64,000 bases of DNA from Psettodes erumei (lineage: Eukaryota; Chordata; Actinopteri; Pleuronectiformes; Psettodidae): assembly GCA_016785225.1 (NCBI GenBank), contig JAFBJZ010000827.1, positions 1 to 64,000 of the forward strand, read 5' to 3'. Below, piece by piece: positions 62,101 to 64,000 of the stretch (position 1 is its first letter; each line of letters starts with the position of its first letter). A model generated the notes under the pieces. It was given only the letters and a program-made list of their open reading frames with translations, was not told the DNA's origin and did no database searches. A program made the position numbers and the translations under genes.

Positions 62101-64000
62101 CAAGGTGCTTGACAGACCTGGTCCACCAGACTCCCTCACTGTTACTGATGTTACTGCTGAAAAATGTGTCCTTAATTGGCTGCATCCAACACATGATGGT
62201 GGTGCCAAGATTGAGTACTTTATCATTCAGAGGCGTGAGACCAGTAGGCTGGCATGGACAAATGTGGCCACAGATCTCCAAGCAAATAGATTCAAGGTCA
62301 CCAAACTTCTGAAGGGCAATGAGTACATCTTCAGAGTCATGGCTGTTAACAAGTATGGTGTGGGTGAGCCCCTGGAGTCTGAACCTGTAATCTGTGCTAA
62401 CCCCTATGTTGTCAGTGATCCACCACAGCAGCCTGAAGTCACCACCATTACCAAAGACTCCATGGTTGTCTGCTGGGAACGCCCTGAACATGATGGTGGG
62501 AGCAGAATTAACACTTACATAATTGAGAGAAGGGATAAGACTGGCCTACGCTGGGTGAAGTGCAACAAGAGGACTGTAACGGACTTGCGATTTAAGGTCT
62601 CTGGCCTCACTCCAGGACATGAGTATGAATTCAGAGTTCTTGCTGAGAACAATGCTGGTCTAAGCCAGCCTAGTCCTTCCAGTCCATTCTACAAAGCCAT
62701 AGACACCATCTTCCAGCCTGGACCTCCAGGAAACCCCAGAGTCCTGGACACAACCAAGTCTTCCATCACCCTTGCCTGGAACAAGCCTGTCTATGATGGT
62801 GGTTCTGAAATTACTGGTTACATTGTGGAGACCTGTCTGCCTGATGAGGATGAGTGGACAATTCACACTCCCAAAAAGGGATGGACAGCCACTTCATTCA
62901 CCATTACCAACTTGAAGGAAAACCAAGAATATAAAATCAACATCTGTGCTACAAATTGTGAGGGAGTGGGAGAGCCTGCTGCTGTTCCTGGAACACCCAA
63001 GGCTGAAGACAGACTGCTTCCTCCAGAAATTGAACTTGGAGCAGAGCTACGTAAGGTGGTCAGCATCAGAGCCTGCAGCACACTTAGACTATTCGTCCCT
63101 ATAAAGGGCAGACCAGCACCTGAAGTAAAATGGTCCAGAGAACACGGAGACTCTCTGGACAAAGCTAACATTGAAATAACTTCATCATTCACCACTCTTC
63201 AGGTAGACAATGTAGACAGGTTTGATGGAGGTAAATATATGGTGACTGTGGAGAATGCCTCAGGAAGTAAGACAGCCTTTGTCAATGTCAGGGTGCTAGA
63301 TACTCCTGGAGCACCTCAGAATCTGATCATCAAGGAGGTCACTAGAGATTCAGTTTCCCTTGTTTGGGATGCACCTCTCATTGATGGCGGCTCCAGAGTC
63401 CGCAACTACATTGTGGAGAAGCGTGAGTCAACCAGAAAGGCCTACTCTACTGTCTGTGCAAGCTGCCATAAGTCAAGTTGGAAAATTGGAGACCTGGATG
63501 AAGGAAAGATGTACTTCTTCAGAATCCTGGCTGAGAATGAATTTGGAATTGGTCTCCCAGTAGAAACTGTTGAGCCAATAAAAGTGTCAGAGAAGCCTCT
63601 ACCACCAGGTAAAGTCTCTCTCCGTGAAGTTACCAGCACCAGTGTCACACTAACTTGGGAAAAGCCTGACCACGATGGTGGAAGTAGAATCACAGGCTAT
63701 GTTGTTGAGATGCAACGTAAAGACAGTGAGAACTGGACCCAGGTTATGGTGGTGAAGACCAATGAGGCTGTTGTAACTGGCCTTACACAAGGAGAGGAGT
63801 ACATGTTCCGTATCTCAGCCAAAAATGAAAAGGGAGTTAGTGACCCACGTCCTCTCAGTTTGCCTGTGGTAGCAAAGGACCTTGTCATCCCACCAACCTT
63901 CAAACTGCTTTTCAGCACGTTCAGTGTGCTAGCAGGAGATGATCTGAAGATAGATGTACCATATGCTGCCTGTCCCAAGGCCACAGCAACTTGGCTCAAA
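1..64000 (+). CDS. ttn: titin (connectin), internal part of gene, both ends missing
   Basis: Titin is the giant sarcomeric protein that spans from Z-disk to M-band, acting as a molecular spring in the I-band and as a ruler on the thick filament in the A-band. The window encodes, in order, a charged repeat exon (1-4813), a PEVK segment (5384-9265), 22 distal Ig domains (9393-24404), 51 A-band Ig/Fn3 domains from 24865, and the first part of the eleven-domain C-zone super-repeats from about 48349. Domain order and signature openings match vertebrate titin as I know it, for example DVPGPVKNL for the first Fn3 and [11 protein letters not shown] for the next Ig. Almost every exon starts and ends in phase 1, or is half of a phase-1 pair. 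The start codon, Z-disk, N2A, kinase and M-band parts lie outside. Two exons carry single-base frame breaks (near 32765 and 53265). The paralogue is undetermined. Confidence 0.98.
220..3180 (+). repeat. In-frame tandem repeat array, unit about 651 bp (217 codons)
   Basis: Using the codon before (G/I/V)(Y/C)E(K/M) as marker, copies begin at 220, 940, 1567, 2218 and 2869. The spacings are 720, 627, 651 and 651 bp, all multiples of three. The copies at 1567 and 2218 are nearly identical at DNA level over hundreds of bases. The copy at 2869 is shortened by two in-frame deletions. Earlier copies are more diverged. Confidence 0.9.
4814..5383 (+). other. Intron (570 bp)
   Basis: Donor gtatat, acceptor tttcatttcaag. 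No coding exon with a fitting phase was found. The intron holds a C-rich run (CCCCCA-type) at 5314-5336 and is otherwise T-rich. Confidence 0.75.
5314..5336 (+). repeat. C-run tract (i-motif / minus-strand G-quadruplex type)
   Basis: Four C-runs of 5, 6, 6 and 3 separated by single A residues, in the intron before the first PEVK micro-exon. Confidence 0.85.
5384..5455 (+). CDS. ttn: ttn PEVK exon, 24 codons
   Basis: This is a small phase 1-1 exon between acceptor ttcaag and donor G|gtatcc. The peptide begins [15 protein letters not shown] and ends PAAPQQ. Proline, valine, lysine and glutamate dominate, and the length is typical of the short PEVK exons that build titin's entropic spring. Confidence 0.88.
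5741..5854 (+). CDS. ttn: ttn PEVK exon, 38 codons
   Basis: Acceptor gtacttaaag, donor CCAG|gtatcc, phase 1-1. The peptide opens [19 protein letters not shown] and closes KDETKP. It is a Lys/Glu/Pro/Val-rich spring segment without globular character. Confidence 0.85.
5971..6069 (+). CDS. ttn: ttn PEVK exon, 33 codons
   Basis: The acceptor tttttatacttaag has a good pyrimidine tract; the donor is ACAG|gtagag; phase 1-1. The peptide opens [20 protein letters not shown] and ends IAPET. The composition is PEVK-like. Confidence 0.85.
6070..6577 (+). other. Intron (508 bp)
   Basis: AT-rich intron sequence between two short PEVK exons. No further in-phase exon or other element was recognised. Confidence 0.7.
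6578..6622 (+). CDS. ttn: ttn PEVK micro-exon, 15 codons
   Basis: Acceptor cctctgtattag, donor AAAG|gtagga, phase 1-1. The peptide is [15 protein letters not shown]. It is very short but both splice sites are good and the phase agrees with its neighbours. Confidence 0.75.
6623..7089 (+). other. Intron (467 bp)
   Basis: AT-rich, with an A-rich run (aaaaaaaacaaaaaaac) near 7013-7035. No exon recognised. Confidence 0.7.
7090..8721 (+). CDS. ttn: ttn main PEVK exon, 544 codons
   Basis: Acceptor gctacctcag, donor GAGAG|gtgaga, length 1632 bp, phase 1-1. The protein is dominated by P, E, V, K, T and I. It carries a recurring short motif of the type (E/A)(A/S/I)I-K-L-K-P-(F/L), for example [11 protein letters not shown] near 7590, [11 protein letters not shown] near 7890 and [11 protein letters not shown] near 8410, alternating with KKTP/KKVP steps. 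The last 50 or so codons (from about 8555) are strongly acidic, with WGWE and [10 protein letters not shown]. The exon belongs to the extensible PEVK region. In mammals comparable sequence is spread over many small exons; here most of it in the window is one exon. Unspliced reading runs on to a stop at 8781-8783. Confidence 0.93.
8722..9214 (+). other. Intron (493 bp)
   Basis: Pyrimidine-rich intron with a donor gtgaga and an acceptor tttccgaacag. No exon recognised. Confidence 0.75.
9215..9265 (+). CDS. ttn: ttn Gly/Arg-rich linker exon, 17 codons
   Basis: Acceptor tttccgaacag, donor AAAC|gtaagt, phase 1-1. The peptide is [17 protein letters not shown]. It adds a basic Gly-Arg stretch just before the linker of the first distal Ig, where a second GRGRGLKP copy occurs. 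Confidence 0.8.
9393..9788 (+). CDS. ttn: ttn PEVK-to-Ig linker plus distal Ig 1
   Basis: Single exon of 132 codons. It starts with a Gly/Pro/Arg linker ([17 protein letters not shown]) and then an Ig domain from [14 protein letters not shown]. The B-strand Cys (FECEV), C-strand Trp (TSWMKD) and F-strand YTC ([13 protein letters not shown]) are all present, so the disulfide-type core is intact. This is the first domain of the distal tandem after the PEVK. Confidence 0.95.
9887..10165 (+). CDS. ttn: ttn distal Ig 2
   Basis: One phase 1-1 exon of 93 codons. Opens [13 protein letters not shown]; core residues in [17 protein letters not shown] and GSYSCEV. Confidence 0.94.
10366..10635 (+). CDS. 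ttn: ttn distal Ig 3
   Basis: One exon of 90 codons, opening [24 protein letters not shown] and WKWLKG are present but the F strand reads AEYAMEV, so the second Cys is absent, as in many titin I-band Igs. The donor G|gtttatc is weaker than its neighbours. Confidence 0.92.
10747..11152 (+). CDS. ttn: ttn distal Ig 4 (two exons)
   Basis: Exons 10747-10886 (140 bp) and 11026-11152 (127 bp), joined in phase 0 after the C' region. Opens [21 protein letters not shown] gives the C-strand Trp; the B-strand Cys is replaced (FETEI). The 140+127 structure recurs in Ig 8 and Ig 12. Confidence 0.92.
11153..12001 (+). other. Intron (849 bp)
   Basis: Holds a (TTG)n-like run at about 11938-11980, just before the acceptor tttcaacccag. 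No other element was recognised. Confidence 0.75.
11938..11980 (+). repeat. (TTG)n-like simple repeat
   Basis: Interrupted TTG/TTGTTGATG run in the intron, about 25-60 bases before the Ig 5 acceptor. Confidence 0.85.
12002..12268 (+). CDS. ttn: ttn distal Ig 5
   Basis: One exon, 89 codons. Opens [22 protein letters not shown] and VMWYKG are the B and C strands; the F strand DEYTIEV lacks Cys. Confidence 0.93.
12377..12643 (+). CDS. ttn: ttn distal Ig 6
   Basis: One exon, 89 codons, opening [18 protein letters not shown]. Trp in VTWYKND; both core Cys positions are substituted. It is closely related to Ig 10 four domains later. Confidence 0.93.
12853..13116 (+). CDS. ttn: ttn distal Ig 7
   Basis: One exon, 88 codons, opening [32 protein letters not shown] and [12 protein letters not shown] give a full Ig core. 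Closely related to Ig 11. Confidence 0.94.
13117..13775 (+). other. Intron (659 bp) with AT dinucleotide tract
   Basis: Contains a TA/AT-rich stretch at about 13630-13695, including (AT)n at 13666-13684. Otherwise nothing was recognised. Confidence 0.75.
13776..14269 (+). CDS. ttn: ttn distal Ig 8 (two exons)
   Basis: Exons 13776-13915 (140 bp) and 14143-14269 (127 bp), phase 0 junction. Opens [20 protein letters not shown]-strand GQWKLNG. Exon lengths are the same as in Ig 4 and Ig 12. Confidence 0.92.
14409..14675 (+). CDS. ttn: ttn distal Ig 9
   Basis: One exon, 89 codons, opening [31 protein letters not shown] strand; [18 protein letters not shown] strands without Cys. Confidence 0.94.
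14676..15063 (+). other. Intron (388 bp)
   Basis: Ordinary intron sequence; no element recognised. Confidence 0.75.
15064..15330 (+). CDS. ttn: ttn distal Ig 10
   Basis: One exon, 89 codons, opening [27 protein letters not shown] strand. It is the counterpart of Ig 6 in the previous four-domain block. Confidence 0.94.
15574..15840 (+). CDS. ttn: ttn distal Ig 11
   Basis: One exon, 89 codons, opening [32 protein letters not shown] and [12 protein letters not shown] give a full core. Counterpart of Ig 7. Confidence 0.94.
15841..16389 (+). other. Intron (549 bp)
   Basis: Ordinary intron with a short TA-rich stretch near 16285-16310; no element recognised. Confidence 0.75.
16390..16744 (+). 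CDS. ttn: ttn distal Ig 12 (two exons)
   Basis: Exons 16390-16529 (140 bp) and 16618-16744 (127 bp), phase 0 junction. Opens [26 protein letters not shown] strand. It shares its split and lengths with Ig 4 and Ig 8. Confidence 0.93.
17074..17133 (+). repeat. (CA)30 microsatellite
   Basis: Sixty uninterrupted bases of CA dinucleotide, intronic. Likely length-polymorphic. Confidence 0.97.
17440..18134 (+). promoter_or_regulatory. Candidate internal titin promoter (Cronos-like)
   Basis: Seen: a GC- and CpG-rich stretch in an otherwise AT-leaning intron, with four CCAAT pentamers in either orientation (17779-17783 minus, 17820-17824 plus as part of GGCCAATCAGG, 17881-17885 minus, 17973-17977 plus). 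It lies directly upstream of an ATG with A at -3 that is in frame with the Ig 13 exon. Known: vertebrates make a short A-band titin, Cronos, from an internal promoter near the I/A junction (around human exon 240). Counting back exons from the first Fn3, the Ig 13 exon falls at that position. Inference: this is the fish equivalent. No clear TATA box was identified and the transcription start cannot be placed. Confidence 0.6.
18135..18299 (+). CDS. ttn: Candidate first coding exon of short titin (Cronos-like) isoform
   Basis: ATG at 18135 (context aaccATGt) opens [19 protein letters not shown] and continues in frame into the Ig 13 exon. The first upstream in-frame stop is TAG at 18072-18074, so it is the first ATG of that frame. 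Full-length titin would splice in at 18157, removing the seven-residue leader and the first two bases of the Ala codon. If an internal transcript starts upstream, this exon would be retained to 18299. Confidence 0.5.
18157..20654 (+). CDS. ttn: ttn distal Ig 13 (two exons, long intron)
   Basis: Exons 18157-18299 (143 bp) and 20531-20654 (124 bp), phase 0 junction, separated by the longest intron of the window. Opens [24 protein letters not shown] and VEWFLEG are the B and C strands; the second half opens [17 protein letters not shown]. It follows the last member of the four-Ig repeat block, as in mammals. Confidence 0.95.
18300..20530 (+). other. Intron (2231 bp), longest in window
   Basis: Splits Ig 13. 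The first 310 bp hold a cluster of muscle-type motifs (separate entry). The rest is AT-leaning single-copy sequence in which I recognise no gene or repeat. Confidence 0.85.
18432..18610 (+). promoter_or_regulatory. Candidate muscle regulatory cluster (CArG-like, E-boxes, MEF2)
   Basis: Within 180 bp: TCATATAAGG at 18432-18441 (one mismatch from a CArG box), CAGCTG at 18467-18472, TTATTTTTAA at 18545-18554 (full match to the MEF2 consensus YTAWWWWTAR), CAGGTG at 18581-18586 and CAGCTG at 18605-18610. Such a combination is typical of skeletal and cardiac muscle enhancers or promoters. It sits just downstream of the candidate internal start exon. Confidence 0.5.
20807..21073 (+). CDS. ttn: ttn distal Ig 14
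   Basis: One exon, 89 codons, opening [30 protein letters not shown] and [10 protein letters not shown] give a full Ig core. Confidence 0.95.
21212..21569 (+). CDS. ttn: ttn distal Ig 15 (two exons)
   Basis: Exons 21212-21309 and 21401-21569, joined in phase 0 right before the C-strand Trp (VCWFKDG). Opens [20 protein letters not shown] strand AEYECDAK. Confidence 0.94.
21860..22129 (+). CDS. ttn: ttn distal Ig 16
   Basis: One exon, 90 codons, opening [29 protein letters not shown] and GEYNCRL are the core strands. Confidence 0.95.
22292..22558 (+). CDS. ttn: ttn distal Ig 17
   Basis: One exon, 89 codons, opening [24 protein letters not shown] and VKWIKDD; the F strand GGYVVLIG lacks Cys. 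Confidence 0.95.
22646..22924 (+). CDS. ttn: ttn distal Ig 18
   Basis: One exon, 93 codons, opening [31 protein letters not shown] and [13 protein letters not shown]. Confidence 0.95.
23017..23645 (+). CDS. ttn: ttn distal Ig 19 and Ig 20 (two exons)
   Basis: Exon 23017-23425 holds all of Ig 19 ([31 protein letters not shown]) and the first half of Ig 20 ([32 protein letters not shown]). Exon 23521-23645 finishes Ig 20 ([21 protein letters not shown]). The junction is in phase 2 (AG|A, Arg). Two domains sharing an exon is unusual in this Ig tandem. Confidence 0.95.
23762..24028 (+). CDS. ttn: ttn distal Ig 21
   Basis: One exon, 89 codons, opening [28 protein letters not shown] strand; [13 protein letters not shown] strand without Cys. 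Confidence 0.95.
24135..24404 (+). CDS. ttn: ttn distal Ig 22 (last I-band Ig)
   Basis: One exon, 90 codons, opening [27 protein letters not shown] strand; [15 protein letters not shown]. It is the last Ig before the first Fn3, giving 22 Igs in the distal tandem, the number known for mammalian titin. Confidence 0.95.
24405..24864 (+). other. Intron (460 bp) at the I-band/A-band boundary
   Basis: Ordinary intron between the last distal Ig and the first Fn3; nothing recognised inside. Confidence 0.8.
24865..25164 (+). CDS. ttn: ttn A-band domain A1, first Fn3
   Basis: One exon, 100 codons. Opens [42 protein letters not shown] and [12 protein letters not shown] are Fn3 signatures. Marks the start of the A-band part. Confidence 0.97.
25276..25578 (+). CDS. ttn: ttn A2, Fn3
   Basis: One exon, 101 codons. [42 protein letters not shown]. Confidence 0.96.
25677..26056 (+). CDS. ttn: ttn A3, Fn3 (two exons)
   Basis: Exons 25677-25864 and 25942-26056, phase 0 junction. [40 protein letters not shown]. Confidence 0.95.
26178..26465 (+). CDS. ttn: ttn A4, Ig
   Basis: One exon, 96 codons. [17 protein letters not shown]-strand [22 protein letters not shown]. First Ig inside the A-band; no B- or F-strand Cys pair. Confidence 0.96.
26588..26983 (+). CDS. ttn: ttn A5, Fn3 (two exons)
   Basis: Exons 26588-26739 and 26836-26983, phase 0 junction. [43 protein letters not shown]. Confidence 0.95.
27069..27368 (+). CDS. 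ttn: ttn A6, Fn3
   Basis: One exon, 100 codons. [42 protein letters not shown]. Confidence 0.96.
27560..27847 (+). CDS. ttn: ttn A7, Ig
   Basis: One exon, 96 codons. [46 protein letters not shown]-band Ig type with the Gly-Lys-Pro turn. Confidence 0.96.
27938..28234 (+). CDS. ttn: ttn A8, Fn3
   Basis: One exon, 99 codons. [42 protein letters not shown]. Confidence 0.96.
28320..28716 (+). CDS. ttn: ttn A9, Fn3 (two exons)
   Basis: Exons 28320-28506 and 28601-28716, split inside an Arg codon (AG|A). [40 protein letters not shown]. Confidence 0.95.
28808..29107 (+). CDS. ttn: ttn A10, Fn3
   Basis: One exon, 100 codons. [42 protein letters not shown]. Confidence 0.96.
29221..29520 (+). CDS. 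ttn: ttn A11, Fn3
   Basis: One exon, 100 codons. [42 protein letters not shown]. Fourth consecutive Fn3 after Ig A7. Confidence 0.96.
29603..30000 (+). CDS. ttn: ttn A12, Fn3 (two exons)
   Basis: Exons 29603-29708 and 29804-30000, split inside a Lys codon (AA|G). [42 protein letters not shown]. Confidence 0.95.
30091..30396 (+). CDS. ttn: ttn A13, Fn3
   Basis: One exon, 102 codons. [42 protein letters not shown]. Sixth Fn3 in a row. Confidence 0.96.
30489..30874 (+). CDS. ttn: ttn A14, Ig (two exons)
   Basis: Exons 30489-30642 and 30750-30874, split inside an Arg codon (AG|G). [42 protein letters not shown]. Confidence 0.95.
30965..31375 (+). CDS. ttn: ttn A15, Fn3 (two exons)
   Basis: Exons 30965-31083 and 31195-31375, phase 0 junction. 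[42 protein letters not shown]. Confidence 0.95.
31465..31767 (+). CDS. ttn: ttn A16, Fn3
   Basis: One exon, 101 codons. [42 protein letters not shown]. Confidence 0.96.
32006..32506 (+). CDS. ttn: ttn A17, Ig with long Lys/Glu insertion
   Basis: One exon, 167 codons, against 92-103 for the other single-exon A-band Igs here. The Ig opens [20 protein letters not shown], reaches the C strand ([10 protein letters not shown]), is interrupted by about 63 residues of alternating K and E (about 32158-32346), and resumes at [13 protein letters not shown] with [15 protein letters not shown]. The insert sits in the C-C'/D loop region, where the mammalian domain also has a small charged insertion. The insert is probably a solvent-exposed charged or helical loop on the thick filament surface. 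Confidence 0.94.
32634..32935 (+). CDS. ttn: ttn A18, Fn3 with apparent 1-base deletion
   Basis: The exon is 302 bp where 303 is expected for phase 1-1. The first part reads [11 protein letters not shown] to NYTLEKKDN. The frame breaks between about 32764 and 32767, after which the other frame continues with [14 protein letters not shown] and [14 protein letters not shown]. Both splice sites are intact. Read literally, this shifts the rest of titin out of frame. Confidence 0.9.
33068..33497 (+). CDS. ttn: ttn A19, Fn3 (two exons)
   Basis: Exons 33068-33224 and 33355-33497, split inside an Arg codon. [42 protein letters not shown]. Confidence 0.95.
33602..33982 (+). CDS. ttn: ttn A20, Fn3 (two exons)
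   Basis: Exons 33602-33720 and 33805-33982, phase 0 junction. [42 protein letters not shown]. Confidence 0.95.
34128..34412 (+). CDS. ttn: ttn A21, Ig
   Basis: One exon, 95 codons. [45 protein letters not shown]. Confidence 0.96.
34526..34819 (+). CDS. ttn: ttn A22, Fn3
   Basis: One exon, 98 codons. [42 protein letters not shown]. Confidence 0.96.
34944..35243 (+). CDS. ttn: ttn A23, Fn3
   Basis: One exon, 100 codons. [42 protein letters not shown]. Confidence 0.96.
35334..35642 (+). CDS. ttn: ttn A24, Ig
   Basis: One exon, 103 codons. [43 protein letters not shown]. Confidence 0.96.
35756..36193 (+). CDS. ttn: ttn A25, Fn3 with acidic loop
   Basis: First part 35756-35982, remainder in exon 36083-36397 (up to about 36193), phase 0 junction. 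[40 protein letters not shown]. An acidic loop [15 protein letters not shown] (about 35895-35938) lies after the KREV strand. Confidence 0.94.
36194..36745 (+). CDS. ttn: ttn A26, Fn3
   Basis: Begins inside exon 36083-36397 without an intron after A25, and finishes in exon 36631-36745 (phase 0 junction). [43 protein letters not shown]. Confidence 0.95.
36879..37187 (+). CDS. ttn: ttn A27, Fn3
   Basis: One exon, 103 codons. [42 protein letters not shown]. Confidence 0.96.
37307..37764 (+). CDS. ttn: ttn A28, Ig (two exons)
   Basis: Exons 37307-37488 and 37635-37764, phase 0 junction. [44 protein letters not shown]. Confidence 0.95.
37937..38455 (+). CDS. ttn: ttn A29, Fn3 (two exons)
   Basis: Exons 37937-38088 and 38308-38455, phase 0 junction. 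[42 protein letters not shown]. Confidence 0.95.
38533..38995 (+). CDS. ttn: ttn A30, Fn3 (two exons)
   Basis: Exons 38533-38753 and 38899-38995, phase 0 junction. [42 protein letters not shown]. Confidence 0.95.
39092..39388 (+). CDS. ttn: ttn A31, Ig
   Basis: One exon, 99 codons. [40 protein letters not shown]. Confidence 0.96.
39557..39856 (+). CDS. ttn: ttn A32, Fn3
   Basis: One exon, 100 codons. [43 protein letters not shown]. Confidence 0.96.
39973..40287 (+). CDS. ttn: ttn A33, Fn3
   Basis: One exon, 105 codons. [42 protein letters not shown]. Confidence 0.96.
40429..40448 (+). repeat. (TG)n tract abutting the A34 acceptor
   Basis: About ten TG dinucleotides immediately before tag|AGCCTCC, in place of the usual pyrimidine tract. 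Confidence 0.9.
40451..41080 (+). CDS. ttn: ttn A34, Fn3 with charged insertion (two exons)
   Basis: Exons 40451-40674 and 40930-41080, phase 0 junction. [42 protein letters not shown]. After YIVEFKEV a Lys/Glu/Arg-rich loop of about 30 residues is inserted ([20 protein letters not shown] and on, about 40573-40660). The acceptor is preceded by a TG-repeat instead of a normal pyrimidine tract. Confidence 0.94.
41156..41437 (+). CDS. ttn: ttn A35, Ig
   Basis: One exon, 94 codons. [42 protein letters not shown]. Confidence 0.96.
41604..41906 (+). CDS. ttn: ttn A36, Fn3
   Basis: One exon, 101 codons. [42 protein letters not shown]. Confidence 0.96.
42016..42321 (+). CDS. ttn: ttn A37, Fn3
   Basis: One exon, 102 codons. 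[42 protein letters not shown]. Confidence 0.96.
42412..42693 (+). CDS. ttn: ttn A38, Ig
   Basis: One exon, 94 codons. [40 protein letters not shown]. Confidence 0.96.
42892..43420 (+). CDS. ttn: ttn A39, Fn3 (two exons)
   Basis: Exons 42892-43079 and 43309-43420, phase 0 junction. [43 protein letters not shown]. Confidence 0.95.
43549..44047 (+). CDS. ttn: ttn A40, Fn3 (two exons)
   Basis: Exons 43549-43687 and 43884-44047, split inside an Arg codon. [41 protein letters not shown]. Confidence 0.95.
44135..44551 (+). CDS. ttn: ttn A41, Fn3 (two exons)
   Basis: Exons 44135-44286 and 44395-44551, phase 0 junction. [42 protein letters not shown]. The usual DGG turn reads DTGRG here. Confidence 0.95.
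44687..44968 (+). CDS. ttn: ttn A42, Ig
   Basis: One exon, 94 codons. [42 protein letters not shown]. Confidence 0.96.
45094..45393 (+). CDS. ttn: ttn A43, Fn3
   Basis: One exon, 100 codons. [42 protein letters not shown]. Confidence 0.96.
45613..45906 (+). CDS. ttn: ttn A44, Fn3
   Basis: One exon, 98 codons. [48 protein letters not shown]. Confidence 0.96.
46146..48150 (+). CDS. ttn: ttn A45-A51, multi-domain exon (Ig-Fn-Fn-Fn-Ig-Fn-Fn)
   Basis: A single exon of 2005 bp carries a whole seven-domain block without introns, unlike the one-domain exons before it. Approximate domains: Ig A45 46146-46432 ([14 protein letters not shown]), Fn3 A46 46433-46732 ([12 protein letters not shown]), Fn3 A47 46733-47032 ([11 protein letters not shown]), Fn3 A48 47033-47337 ([11 protein letters not shown]), Ig A49 47338-47626 ([14 protein letters not shown]), Fn3 A50 47627-47923 ([11 protein letters not shown]), Fn3 A51 from 47924 ([11 protein letters not shown]). 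It ends in phase 2 inside an Arg codon; A51 finishes in the next exon. Confidence 0.96.
48276..48963 (+). CDS. ttn: ttn end of A51 plus first C-zone Ig, Fn3 and start of second Fn3
   Basis: Exon of 688 bp. It completes A51 ([15 protein letters not shown]), then encodes Ig ([18 protein letters not shown], about 48349-48627), Fn3 ([11 protein letters not shown], about 48628-48924) and the first residues of another Fn3 ([13 protein letters not shown]). It ends in phase 0 at an exon continued at 49065. The Ig begins the eleven-domain pattern. Confidence 0.95.
49065..49329 (+). CDS. ttn: ttn C-zone repeat 1, second Fn3 (main part)
   Basis: Exon of 265 bp, phase 0 to 1, completing the Fn3 begun at about 48925. 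[34 protein letters not shown]. Confidence 0.95.
49463..49789 (+). CDS. ttn: ttn C-zone repeat 1, third Fn3
   Basis: One exon, 109 codons. [42 protein letters not shown]. Confidence 0.96.
49895..50179 (+). CDS. ttn: ttn C-zone repeat 1, Ig
   Basis: One exon, 95 codons. [48 protein letters not shown]. Confidence 0.96.
50304..50603 (+). CDS. ttn: ttn C-zone repeat 1, Fn3
   Basis: One exon, 100 codons. [42 protein letters not shown]. Confidence 0.96.
50696..50998 (+). CDS. ttn: ttn C-zone repeat 1, Fn3
   Basis: One exon, 101 codons. [42 protein letters not shown]. Confidence 0.96.
51115..51390 (+). CDS. ttn: ttn C-zone repeat 1, Ig
   Basis: One exon, 92 codons. [41 protein letters not shown]. 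Confidence 0.96.
51529..51828 (+). CDS. ttn: ttn C-zone repeat 1, Fn3
   Basis: One exon, 100 codons. [43 protein letters not shown]. Confidence 0.96.
51929..52231 (+). CDS. ttn: ttn C-zone repeat 1, Fn3
   Basis: One exon, 101 codons. [42 protein letters not shown]. Confidence 0.96.
52359..52658 (+). CDS. ttn: ttn C-zone repeat 1, last Fn3
   Basis: One exon, 100 codons. [42 protein letters not shown]. Confidence 0.96.
52751..53038 (+). CDS. ttn: ttn C-zone repeat 2, first Ig
   Basis: One exon, 96 codons. [42 protein letters not shown]. Confidence 0.96.
53140..53443 (+). CDS. ttn: ttn C-zone repeat 2, Fn3 with apparent 1-base insertion
   Basis: The exon is 304 bp where 303 is expected. It opens [11 protein letters not shown] and reads to NYIIEKR. 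An extra G at about 53265 then shifts the frame and creates TAG at 53271-53273. Skipping that base restores [26 protein letters not shown] and [10 protein letters not shown] in the other frame. Splice sites are normal. Literal reading would truncate titin here. Confidence 0.9.
53444..53746 (+). other. Intron (303 bp)
   Basis: AT-rich intron; nothing recognised. Confidence 0.8.
53747..54049 (+). CDS. ttn: ttn C-zone repeat 2, Fn3
   Basis: One exon, 101 codons. [42 protein letters not shown]. Confidence 0.96.
54171..54476 (+). CDS. ttn: ttn C-zone repeat 2, Fn3
   Basis: One exon, 102 codons. [42 protein letters not shown]. Confidence 0.96.
54477..55149 (+). other. Intron (673 bp)
   Basis: AT-rich; the longest intron of the A-band part. 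I see no gene, known repeat or regulatory cluster in it. Confidence 0.8.
55150..55437 (+). CDS. ttn: ttn C-zone repeat 2, Ig
   Basis: One exon, 96 codons. [42 protein letters not shown]. Confidence 0.96.
55570..55860 (+). CDS. ttn: ttn C-zone repeat 2, Fn3
   Basis: One exon, 97 codons. [42 protein letters not shown]. The acceptor follows a C-run (about 55554-55565). Confidence 0.96.
56135..56421 (+). CDS. ttn: ttn C-zone repeat 2, Fn3, 3' splice phase ambiguous
   Basis: [42 protein letters not shown]. The strong donor TTTG|gtaaga ends the exon at 56421 but in phase 0, which does not fit the next exon. An in-phase but weak donor ACCA|gtttgg would end it at 56416 (94 codons). Either the weak site is used or a base is missing next to the strong one. 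Confidence 0.88.
56542..57129 (+). CDS. ttn: ttn C-zone repeat 2, Ig plus Fn3 in one exon
   Basis: Exon of 196 codons. Ig [19 protein letters not shown] with VATWKKGD and [13 protein letters not shown], to about 56828. Then Fn3 [29 protein letters not shown] and [14 protein letters not shown]. The fused Ig-Fn exon recurs at 58315. Confidence 0.95.
57330..57725 (+). CDS. ttn: ttn C-zone repeat 2, Fn3 (two exons)
   Basis: Exons 57330-57434 and 57528-57725, joined in phase 1 (G|GA, Gly) before [51 protein letters not shown]. Confidence 0.95.
57842..58138 (+). CDS. ttn: ttn C-zone repeat 2, last Fn3
   Basis: One exon, 99 codons. [43 protein letters not shown]. Confidence 0.96.
58315..58902 (+). 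CDS. ttn: ttn C-zone repeat 3, Ig plus Fn3 in one exon
   Basis: Exon of 196 codons. Ig [20 protein letters not shown] with TSVWSKGG and [13 protein letters not shown], to about 58604. Then Fn3 [28 protein letters not shown] and [14 protein letters not shown]. Confidence 0.96.
59057..59359 (+). CDS. ttn: ttn C-zone repeat 3, Fn3
   Basis: One exon, 101 codons. [42 protein letters not shown]. Confidence 0.96.
59466..64000 (+). CDS. ttn: ttn giant A-band exon (C-zone repeats 3-4, 3' end outside window)
   Basis: From acceptor tttattag the frame stays open for 4535 bp to the window end, with no intron. Approximate domains: Fn3 59466 ([11 protein letters not shown]), Ig 59771 ([13 protein letters not shown]), Fn3 60050 ([11 protein letters not shown]), Fn3 60340 ([10 protein letters not shown]), Ig 60637 ([13 protein letters not shown]), Fn3 60924 ([12 protein letters not shown]), Fn3 61224 ([11 protein letters not shown]), Fn3 61528 ([11 protein letters not shown]), Ig 61823 ([13 protein letters not shown]), Fn3 62112 ([11 protein letters not shown]), Fn3 62415 ([11 protein letters not shown]), Fn3 62714 ([11 protein letters not shown]), Ig 63016 ([14 protein letters not shown]), Fn3 63300 ([11 protein letters not shown]), Fn3 63592 ([11 protein letters not shown]), Ig 63889 ([14 protein letters not shown], cut). 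It corresponds to the very large A-band exon known in vertebrate titin. Codon third positions are visibly more A/T-rich than in exons 20-45 kb. Confidence 0.97.

Larger units (their letters stand above)
48349..64000 (+). repeat. C-zone type Ig/Fn3 super-repeats (eleven-domain pattern)
   Basis: The order Ig-Fn-Fn-Fn-Ig-Fn-Fn-Ig-Fn-Fn-Fn occurs three times in full, beginning at about 48349, 52751 and 58315. It then starts again at about 61823 and is cut by the window end after eight domains. In mammals there are eleven such copies in register with the 43-nm myosin and MyBP-C spacing. Confidence 0.93.
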